From Paraburkholderia agricolaris (GTDB lineage Bacteria > Pseudomonadota > Gammaproteobacteria > Burkholderiales > Burkholderiaceae): DNA of 64,000 nt. Shown piece after piece: positions 55,972 to 63,782 of this stretch (within the stretch, counting starts at the first letter, position 1; every line of letters begins with the position of its first letter). Under the pieces are notes generated by a model that saw only the letters and a list, made by a program, of their open reading frames with translations, had not been told where the DNA came from and made no database searches. The stretch is taken from assembly GCF_009455635.1 (NCBI RefSeq), contig NZ_QPER01000001.1, positions 744,001 through 808,000 on the forward strand, given 5' to 3'. The position numbers and the translations under genes are program-made.

Positions 55972-57231
55972 TTGAGCAGCTATTTGGAAAGAAAAGACAA
56001 CCGAATAATCGTGGCGGGGGAGCTATTTGACTTTCACCGATTTCTATCTCTTGTTCACGCAGCGATTGAAAAGATGTCGTATCGAGAAGTGATACTTGAT
56101 TTTGAAAAGTGTACTTCGGCATTTCAAAATGCCATGCTTTCAGTGTGCGCCCAAGTGCTAGCATATCGAAATAGCGGAATTGATTTTTCGGTAATTCCAC
56201 CCACTGATAAAAAGACTGAAAATCTATTTAGAAATACAAACTGGGGGCATTTTCTTGATCCGCGTCGGTTTGATCCTTCGACGTTTAAAGGGCATACACG
56301 AATTCCGGCCACCCAGTATAGAGACCCGACCGAGCAACAGGCCGCTGTAAATCGGATTGTAAACGTTATGCTCGGTGCTATTCCAGAGCTAGAGCGAACG
56401 GATTTTGCCGCTTTTGAATGGGCTGTTAACGAACTCACCGACAATGTTTTAGTGCACTCCGAGTCAAATGTAGGCGGATTGGTCCAAGTTTCCACTTTTG
56501 TAAAATTCAGCAAGCGTGTTCAATTCGTCGTCGCTGATGCAGGCATTGGAATTCCAAACTCCCTTCGGAGCGGCTATCCGGAAATTAATTCCGATACCGA
56601 CGCCCTTGATAGGGCGATCCGCGAGGGAGTCACCAGAGATCTGTCGGTGGGTCAAGGAAACGGTATGTTTGGAAGCTACCAGATTTGCAGCAAATCCGGA
56701 GGCGATTTTCTCATTGATTCTGGTTATGCCAGATTAAAATATACTAAAAATTCTGGCTTATCCATAGCGAACCAAGCCGTACCGTATTCGGGGACATTAG
56801 TTGTTGCTACTATTGACTTTTCGGATCCCAGTCTCTTGGCCGATGCCCTTAATTTTAAGGGGATAAAACACACGCCTCTGGATTTCATTGAAACAAAATA
56901 CGAAAAAAATGTAGCGGGAGATATCTATTTCAAGTTGATCGAAGAATGCTCGTCATTTGGAAGTAGAGTGTCGGGAAGGCCTGCCAGAAACAAGTTAGTA
57001 AACCTTCTTAAAATGAGTGGCGAAGGCGTCGTAGAGATAGACTTCGAGGGTGTTCCTTTGCTCTCTAGTAGTTTTGCCGACGAAGTTTTTGGAAAACTAT
57101 TTCTCTCTATTGGGCCAATAAAATTTATGCAAAGAATCAAGCTGAAAAACATGATGGGGACTGTAGAGGGCCTAGTTAATAAGGCAATCGCTCAACGAAT
57201 GCAAGTTGGAATATCTGATGCAGATCTTTAA
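55972..57231 (+). CDS. GHKL-type ATPase with STAS-like (DUF4325) domain
   Basis: 419 aa. A histidine-kinase-type ATPase domain shows N box EWAVNELTDNVLVHSES, G1 VADAGIGIP and G2 VGQGNGMFG (227-234). There is no phospho-acceptor His region. The N-terminal ~110 residues resemble a STAS-like fold (VILDFEKCTSAF), and the C-terminal part (GEGVVEIDFEGVPLLSSSFADEVFGKLF) matches the STAS-like DUF4325 pattern. A TTG start follows GGGGG. The gene is strikingly AT-rich compared with everything around it, a sign of recent transfer. Convergent, 9 bases from the TIR-like gene. Confidence 0.7.
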   Translation: MSSYLERKDNRIIVAGELFDFHRFLSLVHAAIEKMSYREVILDFEKCTSAFQNAMLSVCAQVLAYRNSGIDFSVIPPTDKKTENLFRNTNWGHFLDPRRFDPSTFKGHTRIPATQYRDPTEQQAAVNRIVNVMLGAIPELERTDFAAFEWAVNELTDNVLVHSESNVGGLVQVSTFVKFSKRVQFVVADAGIGIPNSLRSGYPEINSDTDALDRAIREGVTRDLSVGQGNGMFGSYQICSKSGGDFLIDSGYARLKYTKNSGLSIANQAVPYSGTLVVATIDFSDPSLLADALNFKGIKHTPLDFIETKYEKNVAGDIYFKLIEECSSFGSRVSGRPARNKLVNLLKMSGEGVVEIDFEGVPLLSSSFADEVFGKLFLSIGPIKFMQRIKLKNMMGTVEGLVNKAIAQRMQVGISDADL

Positions 57232-57240
57232 AAGTTGACT

Positions 57241-58434
57241 CTACTCCGAAACCGGAAGCGGTGTGCTCTTCATCGCGCTTATTGCCTCGAAGAGCTTGAT
57301 TGTCACGTTTCCATCAAGCGTATCGCCTTGATAGCGAACCTCGTAGAGTCCCTGTAGGTTTGATGGCAACTTGACGCCGTCACGCACGAGTAGGATGAAA
57401 CGACGCCCGTAGAGTGCCATTGCTGCACCGATCTCGATTAACACGTTCTCGTTGATAACTGTGTGTTCGTTGGCACTGCTATCCATCAGCTGCCGTTCTC
57501 CATCCACATGAATGATGGCGGCAGCGCAGTCTCGCATATCATTCATAACTTTGTCAGGGACAGGCATCGAGACGGACTGTTTCTCCACGGAAACTACAGG
57601 AATCATTTCGCCGAAACCGAGTAGTTTTTTTATTGGCTCGATAAACGCCATATTTTTGCCGTGCGTGATGAACACCTTTCGATTCTGAGCGGTGATCTTT
57701 GCCACAGGCGTGGATGCAACCGCAGAGCCAGGCGCACTGGCCGCCGGAGGCGCAGCAACCTCGGTTGCAAGTTCAAAAGCCGGATCAGGGATAGGGGCGC
57801 CTTGCTCACCGCCGTTGCTGGGGGCTAGCGGAGCGGGCGCCGTTCCCGCGCCCAAATGCACATAGCTCTTATCTTTGATCTTGCGGATGTATCCGACAGC
57901 GTCGGCCGTTTCAAGAATAAGCGTCCAAACACCAGCGGCCCTATCTGCTGGTACGCCCATCGACCTCAGCACGTTTTGACCTATGTCTTCGCGCGGAACC
58001 GCGTTGCCCGAATACTTGGACAAAAACTCCTTCAATACTCTCGGTTTCATGACGGCCTCTCGCTTCGCGAGAAGGTCGTCTCCTTCAGCCAGAGGGTTCA
58101 AGATTCGTTTCGCCAATTCGGTTGGAGCAATGCTCGCTGCCTTGGCGCTTGCGTCCGTCAGGCCGTACGCGAGTGCTGCGCCGCACAACATGCGAAAAAT
58201 ACTGCTCGCAGGTTGCAGGTTTAGCGCTGATGCGACGTCTATTGGAGCCGTTGCGCTGCTTCCGTAATGGTCGATGATTGCTTGGGGGACTCGAAGTGCT
58301 TCGGTAATCGAGTAGGCGGGCACATCATCTTGAGACACGTAAGCTCGAGATTGCGTTTGAGTCGTTGTTCGAGTTCGCCCGTTGACAGCAGATCGACCAG
58401 TGTTCGTTGCTTTTTTTTCAGGTGTCTTTGCCAC
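57241..58434 (-). CDS. TIR-like (Cap12/PycTIR-type) nucleotide-binding protein
   Basis: 397 aa. The C-terminal domain from about residue 250 (NRKVFITHGKNMAFIEPIKKLL, NENVLIEIGAAMALYGRRFILLVRDG with Glu334, and PSNLQGLYEVRYQGD) matches the predicted nucleotide-binding TIR-like family of Pycsar/CBASS effectors (PF10137). Such domains cleave NAD+ when activated. The N-terminal half contains helical repeats, possibly winged-helix, and a Pro/Ala linker at 195-245. There is no cyclase next to it, so activation may come through another partner. Confidence 0.75.
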   Translation of the reverse strand: MAKTPEKKATNTGRSAVNGRTRTTTQTQSRAYVSQDDVPAYSITEALRVPQAIIDHYGSSATAPIDVASALNLQPASSIFRMLCGAALAYGLTDASAKAASIAPTELAKRILNPLAEGDDLLAKREAVMKPRVLKEFLSKYSGNAVPREDIGQNVLRSMGVPADRAAGVWTLILETADAVGYIRKIKDKSYVHLGAGTAPAPLAPSNGGEQGAPIPDPAFELATEVAAPPAASAPGSAVASTPVAKITAQNRKVFITHGKNMAFIEPIKKLLGFGEMIPVVSVEKQSVSMPVPDKVMNDMRDCAAAIIHVDGERQLMDSSANEHTVINENVLIEIGAAMALYGRRFILLVRDGVKLPSNLQGLYEVRYQGDTLDGNVTIKLFEAISAMKSTPLPVSE

Positions 58435-58879
58435 GCCAGGCTCCTATTATTGTTAGCCATTAATGTACCTAAAAATAGCCGCTTATGCGATGCCCGTTAT
58501 TGACGGATGCATCGTACCTTGGCCCACACAACGCAACGCAACTTCTGGCAGCTGCATCTCGATTCTTAAAGTACATCGTGAACTGATCACCGGGATGTCT
58601 GGTGCTCGAAGGGCAGAAGCCGGTCGCGTACTGCCGACGACGGGCTTACGAAGTTCTGGCCACATATGCTGATTGCATAAGACGGTTTCCCCCCGGCTCA
58701 CTGGCGTTCACCTAGCCTTACACGCGAACAGTCGAACATCGTTTTCACCTCGCAAACGGTCAATGCAGGCGTGGGGAAACGACCGGCTGTTTTGGGTCAG
58801 AACTGGAATGGCTCGCCCAGCGAAGCACATAGCCTTCGCCATGTTGCTCAGAGCGCGACATCGCCCGGATAGTCTTCGC
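58435..58879. other. Gap upstream of the island 2 core, no gene seen
   Basis: About 445 bases. The last ~75 bases are the leader shared by all three 74-aa core copies. The rest has no supported gene. Confidence 0.45.
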
Positions 58880-59104
58880 ATGGAAGACATCCAACACCAC
58901 AGCGATTTCCCGCCGCTAACTGCCCGTCAGATTCGCGAACTGGCCGCTGCCCTTCACGAAGTTTTCGGAAGCAACCTCTCTCGGGCGCAGTTTGCCGACA
59001 AGCTGCGGATGTTTCTTGAGGATGTGCCGGGATATGAATCTGGTGAGGCGTCGTCATTACTGATTGCCTCGGCGTGGTCGGCGTATCAAGGGACCGAAGA
59101 ATGA
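58880..59104 (+). CDS. 74-aa island core protein, copy B
   Basis: Homologue of the protein at 38135 and of the broken copy at 35940 (FPPLTARQIRELAAALHEVFGSNLSRAQFADKLRMFLEDVPGYESG-type core; conserved from residue 9). It starts at ATG 58880 within a shared leader, and its stop overlaps the next start (ATGA). Part of the duplicated core module. Confidence 0.75.
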   Translation: MEDIQHHSDFPPLTARQIRELAAALHEVFGSNLSRAQFADKLRMFLEDVPGYESGEASSLLIASAWSAYQGTEE

Positions 59105-59376
59105 CGCCACCACTATTTCATATCGGCGAGGTTGTTGCGACGCGCGGCGTCTTCGCGCATCTTAAGCATCACCGCATCGCGGCCTTTTCATATCTGAGAC
59201 GCCACGCTTGCGGAGACTGGGGAATGGTGCCGCCCGAGGATGCGGCGGCGAACCGGTCTGCGGTCGAGGATGGTGCGCGAATCGTGTCGAACTACGACAT
59301 TGCAGGAAAACGGGTCTGGATCATCACCGAAGCAGATCGCAGCATGACGACACTGCTGTTTCCGGACGAGTATTGA
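59101..59376 (+). CDS. 91-aa island core protein, copy B
   Basis: Nearly identical to the protein at 38356 (differences include TPPLF for MQPLF and SAVEDGARIVSNYD). Start overlaps the previous stop. Widespread in integrative elements; function unknown. Confidence 0.8.
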   Translation: MTPPLFHIGEVVATRGVFAHLKHHRIAAFSYLRRHACGDWGMVPPEDAAANRSAVEDGARIVSNYDIAGKRVWIITEADRSMTTLLFPDEY

Positions 59377-59409
59377 TCGACAGGATGGCAGTGGGCCAGG
59401 CTTTGAAGG

Positions 59410-59808
59410 CTATTTGCGTCGATGGCCCTTGCCCGCATGCTTCGCCTTGAGCATATCGGTGAACTGCTGCACGAAATTTACGACGAGCGCGCGTTCGTCA
59501 GCATCCAGCCCGTTCAGTGCATTTGCCACATTAGCCAGTTGATCGTCAGGCCGCGTTGACCCACGCTGCAATAGCTGATCTACCGAGCATTCCAGTGCAT
59601 CGCTCAGTTGCTGAAGGCGATGCAGAGTTGGTACCCGGGTTCCGCGTTCCCACCGGCTGACTGCCTCTTGTTCCAAGTCGATCATCTCCGCGAGTTGCGC
59701 TTGGGTCAAACCCTTTGCTCGTCGTAGCCCGGCAATGGATTCGCCCACCCGCGCCGCGAGTTGCGCGTCCTGCGTGTCGTTGGTGGACTGATTTGAGCGA
59801 GTAGGCAT
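59410..59808 (-). CDS. XRE-family transcriptional regulator, island core copy B
   Basis: 132 aa, same length as copy A and about 90% identical by eye. HTH segment IAGLRRAKGLTQAQLAEMIDLEQEAVSRWERG is intact. The C-terminal tail differs (KAKHAGKGHRRK). It faces a conserved intergenic region with the GGAATGTATATTCC palindrome, so both islands may be controlled by either repressor. Confidence 0.85.
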   Translation of the reverse strand: MPTRSNQSTNDTQDAQLAARVGESIAGLRRAKGLTQAQLAEMIDLEQEAVSRWERGTRVPTLHRLQQLSDALECSVDQLLQRGSTRPDDQLANVANALNGLDADERALVVNFVQQFTDMLKAKHAGKGHRRK

Positions 59809-59855
59809 AGGACAGAATGGTGGTCTCTATGCCAAACTTGATGAACACCCTAAAT

Positions 59856-59869
59856 GGAATGTATATTCC
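59856..59869. promoter_or_regulatory. Conserved palindrome (candidate XRE operator), island 2
   Basis: GGAATGTATATTCC, identical to 39112-39125 and at the same distance from the XRE start, although the sequence beyond it diverges between islands. Confidence 0.65.
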
Positions 59870-60059
59870 TAATTAGATGATTAACGTATCTATGAAGCCA
59901 TTTATTTCCCGCTAGGTCGCGTGACTGGGCGAAATCGGCGCTCCGAGCTAGGTTGCGTGTCCAACGTCTAAGCGGCATCGGAAGCAGTAACGAATTCTGA
60001 AAAATTATGAATAGCCACCGGCTCAGTTTTGATGTCGGGTAGCTCACGAGGCCAAACAA

Positions 60060-60434
60060 ATGATCAAACTGGAAATCAGTCTCACGGGGGCAGGGCAGGA
60101 CGAGTTGCGTCAGCTGGAAGCGCTGCTACAGAAAGTCGTTGCCTCACTGCAACCACACATGAAGGGGATCGAGGCTACCGTTGCCTCGATCCCGGTCGTG
60201 GATCCGCTTGAATCAACGAAGAAGAAGATTCTCGACCATATCCGATGGCGGAAGATCGACTCGAGGTGCATGACACGAGATTTTTGGGATGTCGATATCC
60301 AAGACTGGCTGAATCCCAAGGACAAGAACAGGCTGAGCGCGGCGCTCGATTCGTTGTGCAAAGATGGGATGCTGGAGTGCACGGGGAAGTGGGAGTATTA
60401 CCTGACGACCGAAGGATATAACGCGATCTACTGA
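60060..60434 (+). CDS. Small cargo-slot protein with winged-helix-like C-terminus
   Basis: 124 aa. Begins MIKLEISLTGAGQDEL, whose first 12 residues recur at the start of the exported protein at 39309. Residues 14-45 form a coiled-coil-like helix (LRQLEALLQKVVASLQ). The C-terminal part (KKKILDHIRWRKIDSRCM...LSAALDSLCKDGMLECTG...YYLTTEGY) reads like a winged helix. Probably a small DNA-binding protein. First gene in the island 2 cargo slot. Confidence 0.65.
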   Translation: MIKLEISLTGAGQDELRQLEALLQKVVASLQPHMKGIEATVASIPVVDPLESTKKKILDHIRWRKIDSRCMTRDFWDVDIQDWLNPKDKNRLSAALDSLCKDGMLECTGKWEYYLTTEGYNAIY

Positions 60435-60451
60435 CGACAGGCGGAGGCAGT

Positions 60452-61183
60452 ATGTCGCATAACTCGGAAAGCGGCTTGTTCGCAATGATCGAGCGCCTTT
60501 GGCGCGCTTTCATGGCTGTGTTTTGGGTCGCAGTCATGGTGTTGCTGCCAATCTTGGGGATTCGCGGCCTGTATGTCGCGTGTCGCAGAAAACGCATCGC
60601 TGCGGACAAGTACGAGCGGCGCTATTGGAGCAACGAGATCGTATTCAATGGGTGTCTTCTGTATGGGGTCTTGGTGATTTACTACCATCTGTTCCAAGAC
60701 ATCATCTTTTACCCGTTTGGGTTGCAAGCACAGGCGGATTTCACGAACTACTTCGACACGATCATGGGGCTTCCAGCAGCTATCTGGTATGCCTTTACCG
60801 ATCGCAATTTGGCGATGAGTGATGATCCGCTGACCTTTCTTACGCCGACATTTTTCGGTGTATTTGCGCTGTTCCTTTGTTCGTTCGCATTGAGCTATTT
60901 TCGCGTCTTTGGACATGTGGGACCGGATGGCGTGTGGGGACCGAGCGAAAGACGATGTCGTGAACTCTGTGAGCAATTTGACCGCGAGGAAGCACCATCG
61001 CGAGCGCTGTCGAAAGAACTCCATCAGCATGAAAAACGTCACCCAAGCAATCATCCAGCTTGGAGCGAACTATCCGTTGACCAGCAGCAAAATTTAACGG
61101 CTAAATGGGAGACGGAGAAAGAGGGCATATGGAAAAAGATCGAGGAATGCCCTCGGGCGTCTTACTTCAATAAATCCAAATAG
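60452..61183 (+). CDS. Membrane protein of unknown function
   Basis: 243 aa. About four hydrophobic segments (around 18-40, 66-85, 100-115 weakly, 128-150) followed by a charged, Glu/Lys/Arg-rich C-terminal ~80 residues predicted to be cytoplasmic. It begins 17 bases after the preceding gene, so the two may act together. No family recognised. Confidence 0.65.
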   Translation: MSHNSESGLFAMIERLWRAFMAVFWVAVMVLLPILGIRGLYVACRRKRIAADKYERRYWSNEIVFNGCLLYGVLVIYYHLFQDIIFYPFGLQAQADFTNYFDTIMGLPAAIWYAFTDRNLAMSDDPLTFLTPTFFGVFALFLCSFALSYFRVFGHVGPDGVWGPSERRCRELCEQFDREEAPSRALSKELHQHEKRHPSNHPAWSELSVDQQQNLTAKWETEKEGIWKKIEECPRASYFNKSK

Positions 61184-61271
61184 CCATGCTACGACTGATT
61201 GAACACATCCACGCTATCGCAATGGCCATGCTTGCGGCGGGACGGAGGTGTCCAATGATGATGGTCTTGTG

Positions 61272-61619
61272 ATGAAATTCGAGAACTTGTTCGAAGGAAA
61301 ATCGTGGCCGCACGCGAAGGAGCGGCTCGGTGTCATGTCGGTCGATACGCTCAATCGTATCTGGCTACTTGTTCGTGAAGAGGATGGTTATCTCATCGCC
61401 ATCGCGAAGGACGGCAAGGATGCATTGCTCGGTCGCATGTGCAAGCGTGATGATGGCAAGTTCTGCATCGAAATCGTTGTGCGTGCCCCAATCGAAAACA
61501 ATACGCTTGGCCGCTACGTGTTTTGGCATGTTCATTCAACCGATAAGCAGCGTCACGCCCGGCGGCTCTATGAGGTGATGCGAAGCCACCTTGATAGGGC
61601 AGTAGATAAAGAAATTTGA
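61272..61619 (+). CDS. ~113-aa island core protein, copy B
   Basis: 115 aa. Homologous to 41154-41492 (shared KERLGVMSVDTLNRIW, EDGYLIAIAKDGKDALLGRM, KRDDGKFCIEIVVRAPIENN). Start ATG 61272 preceded by the shared CTTGTG. It ends the cargo slot. Confidence 0.75.
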   Translation: MKFENLFEGKSWPHAKERLGVMSVDTLNRIWLLVREEDGYLIAIAKDGKDALLGRMCKRDDGKFCIEIVVRAPIENNTLGRYVFWHVHSTDKQRHARRLYEVMRSHLDRAVDKEI

Positions 61620-61647
61620 CGGTGACGGTATAGAGGAAGGAATACAA

Positions 61648-62013
61648 ATGCTGCGCCCGACAAAGGAAGAGTTCCAGCGGTGGCGCGGAACAGGCCTCGC
61701 GTTCTTCGGAACGTACCTGCATCCGAATCCGAATCCGAAGCTGTACAAATACACGTGGCAGATATGGACGCCAGATTCGCCGCTCGAAGGATCAGAATTC
61801 TTTGAGCAGGGTCCGCGCTATAGCACAGCAAAGTACCGGGAAATAGAGAGGCAGATGTTCAATGCTGGCGCTTCGGGATTTGTCTACAATCGCCAGCTTC
61901 CGCGTCTCGGTATCGGCAAGCCGTTTGACCTGACGCACCCTCGATGGGCAAACCGGGTATGGGCACCAGCATGGGAAGATGACCCGGACCCGGAATGTGA
62001 CGGGCACAAGTAA
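61648..62013 (+). CDS. Small protein before the integrase, island 2 only
   Basis: 121 aa with many aromatic residues (RWRGTGLAFFGTYLHPNPNPKLYKYTWQIW) and an acidic C-terminus. No equivalent in the same place in island 1, where the core gene is followed directly by the hairpin and integrase. No signal peptide. Function unknown. Confidence 0.6.
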   Translation: MLRPTKEEFQRWRGTGLAFFGTYLHPNPNPKLYKYTWQIWTPDSPLEGSEFFEQGPRYSTAKYREIERQMFNAGASGFVYNRQLPRLGIGKPFDLTHPRWANRVWAPAWEDDPDPECDGHK

Positions 62014-62027
62014 GAGGGTACAGAGCT

Positions 62028-62051
62028 GGGATTCGTTGCGTGGCGAATCCC
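62028..62051. terminator. Conserved hairpin before the integrase, island 2
   Basis: GGGATTCG / CGAATCCC 8-bp stem with an 8-base loop, then GGTTTTGTACGCCTTTT. Matches the hairpin at 41523-41542 and its downstream sequence. Confidence 0.6.
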
Positions 62052-62126
62052 GGTTTTGTACGCCTTTTATAACAGATGCAAAGTGACCCAAATTCATGCG
62101 GGTCGAAGCAGCCAAGACCCCTGAGT

Positions 62127-63275
62127 TTATGCGGGGTCCAGCAGCAGCGAGTCGATGACTTTTACGGCCTTGCGACTTGCATCATTCGGGCTCAAGTGAG
62201 CATAGCGCTGCGTCATCTTCGGATCGCTGTGGCCTAGCAACACGGACACTTCATACAGGCTGACACCAGCCTTGACCAGCTTGCTCGCGAACGTATGCCG
62301 AAACGTGTGCAGGGTAACGCGTCCACCGCGCTCCTTGACCGCTGCCGGATCATTCAGCCCCGCGCGCTCAATAGCCTTCTTGATTGACTTCGTGCTGTAG
62401 CCGCGCTCGTTGCCGGTGCGGTCTTCGAACACGTACCGTTGACCCTGCCTGCGTTCTTCCCACCGGCGACGAAGGATCGCTTCGAGTCGGGAGGTCATGT
62501 ACAGCACATCCTCGTTCCTTACCTTGCTCCGGTACAGGTTGATTGTGCAGGCATCAAGGCTGATCGCCGACCACGGAATGTTTGCGACCTCGGAGTAGCG
62601 ACACCCCGTATCCAGCAGAAAAACCGTGATGTCGTAATTGTCCTGCACATTCCGCGTCATCTCAGGTGTTCGCGTCTCTAACGGCTTTAAACCGTTTCTA
62701 AGCCGCTCCGGCTCGAGTTCGAGCAATAACGCCGACTCTTCGATGGAATCCAGATATCGAAGCCTATAAGAAGTCTTAAGCGCGGGAAACACGATTTCAC
62801 GATTCACTTTGAAGCCGAGCTTCGTCATTTCGTTGATGGTTGCACGCAGCAGGCCAATCTCGTGTTTGATCGTTGCAGGTTTGTCGCCTTCGGCCTTGCG
62901 TTTCGCAACGAGGACTTCGAAATCGCGTGTTGTCAGTTCGTGCAGCAGCGTGTCGGGCGAAAATCCATAGCAGGGAAGCTTCGCCTTCGTTTTCGAATGA
63001 AGCTTGTACCCCATCGCTTTCCGGATACCCGACCACATGCCGCTGTAGTAAGCGGTGCCCTTGCGGGATTCAACGTACTGCTCAAGCGCATCCTTGATTG
63101 TGATTTCGGGCGAGTCGCCCAGATACCGCTCGCTGTGCGCGCGGTTGCGGAATTCGCGTTCGACCTGAGCGGCCTTCGTCTTGTTCGGCGTGCCGGTCGA
63201 ACCGAAGAATTTCTTGCCCTGAATCTGGAACTGGTAGTACCAGTTTTTGCTGTTGTTTCGACGGATTAGCGTCAT
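62127..63275 (-). CDS. Site-specific tyrosine recombinase (integrase), copy B
   Basis: 382 aa. Same catalytic set as copy A (Arg226, His323-x-x-Arg326, His349, Tyr358), with Ile60, Gln277 and Asp309 as the only differences from it. The DNA is identical over long central stretches but differs at scattered sites near both ends, which suggests gene conversion between the tandem islands. It may act on the tRNA-Gly att repeats, so either integrase could mobilise both islands. Confidence 0.92.
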   Translation of the reverse strand: MTLIRRNNSKNWYYQFQIQGKKFFGSTGTPNKTKAAQVEREFRNRAHSERYLGDSPEITIKDALEQYVESRKGTAYYSGMWSGIRKAMGYKLHSKTKAKLPCYGFSPDTLLHELTTRDFEVLVAKRKAEGDKPATIKHEIGLLRATINEMTKLGFKVNREIVFPALKTSYRLRYLDSIEESALLLELEPERLRNGLKPLETRTPEMTRNVQDNYDITVFLLDTGCRYSEVANIPWSAISLDACTINLYRSKVRNEDVLYMTSRLEAILRRRWEERRQGQRYVFEDRTGNERGYSTKSIKKAIERAGLNDPAAVKERGGRVTLHTFRHTFASKLVKAGVSLYEVSVLLGHSDPKMTQRYAHLSPNDASRKAVKVIDSLLLDPA

Positions 63276-63314
63276 GGCGTTGCTCCTTACGGAATGTAAT
63301 TGATGAGCAACACC
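63276..63314 (-). promoter_or_regulatory. 5'-UTR hairpin overlapping the integrase ribosome site, copy B
   Basis: GGCGTTGCTC (63276-63285) pairs with GAGCAACACC (63305-63314) with one mismatch, in the same position relative to the ribosome site as in copy A. Confidence 0.5.
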
Positions 63315-63427
63315 ATCCGGGCTGACGCGGAGTATGACAACAGCTTTCGCCCATGCCAGCGAACAGGTTCAGGGGAGAGATCGCTGAGGCGGACAGCGAC
63401 ATCTTCAGGCGGGTCGAGCGGTCGGTG

Positions 63428-63500
63428 CAGATAACACGCCCCTTTAGCAACTCAGAAAAAGAACTTATCTATTTTTAATGAACACCCCCGCGCTTGTCGG
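63428..63500 (+). repeat. ~73-bp direct repeat, copy 1
   Basis: Runs from CAGATAACACGCC to GCGCTTGTCGG, containing AGATAA and ACTTATCT arms. Repeated at 63650-63723 with about 80% identity and one indel. The gap 63276-63746 contains no gene. Confidence 0.75.
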
Positions 63501-63649
63501 GTAATTGGAATTTTCTCAGGTTCAGGGCGAGATCGTTAGGCCGGAGAGGGCGGCGCGGAACAGGGGCGCAGATGGCGATGGCGTTTGCCAGGCGCAATGG
63601 ACGGTGTGCGGGCCGTCTGGAGGGCGATTGGCAAATTCGGTTCTTTCAG

Positions 63650-63723
63650 CAGATAAGACGCCGCTTTAACAACACAAACAAAACACTTATCTACGAATTA
63701 ATGAATACCCGCGCGCTTGTCGG
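63650..63723 (+). repeat. ~74-bp direct repeat, copy 2
   Basis: Runs from CAGATAAGACGCC to GCGCTTGTCGG. Arms AGATAAG and CTTATCT form a 7-bp inverted repeat inside the unit. It ends 23 bases before the -35 hexamer of the promoter below. Confidence 0.75.
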
Positions 63724-63746
63724 ATGGGGCGGTCCAGACCAGTGAT

Positions 63747-63776
63747 TTGACAGTCAGGAGTCTGGTGCGGTAATCT
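63747..63776 (+). promoter_or_regulatory. Sigma70 consensus promoter driving a structured RNA
   Basis: TTGACA (63747-63752), an 18-base spacer and TAATCT (63771-63776). No coding frame starts soon downstream; the transcript would start near 63783. Confidence 0.7.
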
Positions 63777-63782
63777 GCGGCC

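Noticed and set aside
63428-63723. CRISPR array
   Set aside because: Only two imperfect ~73-bp units separated by ~150 bases, unlike the short identical repeats and uniform spacers of CRISPR; no cas genes in the window.
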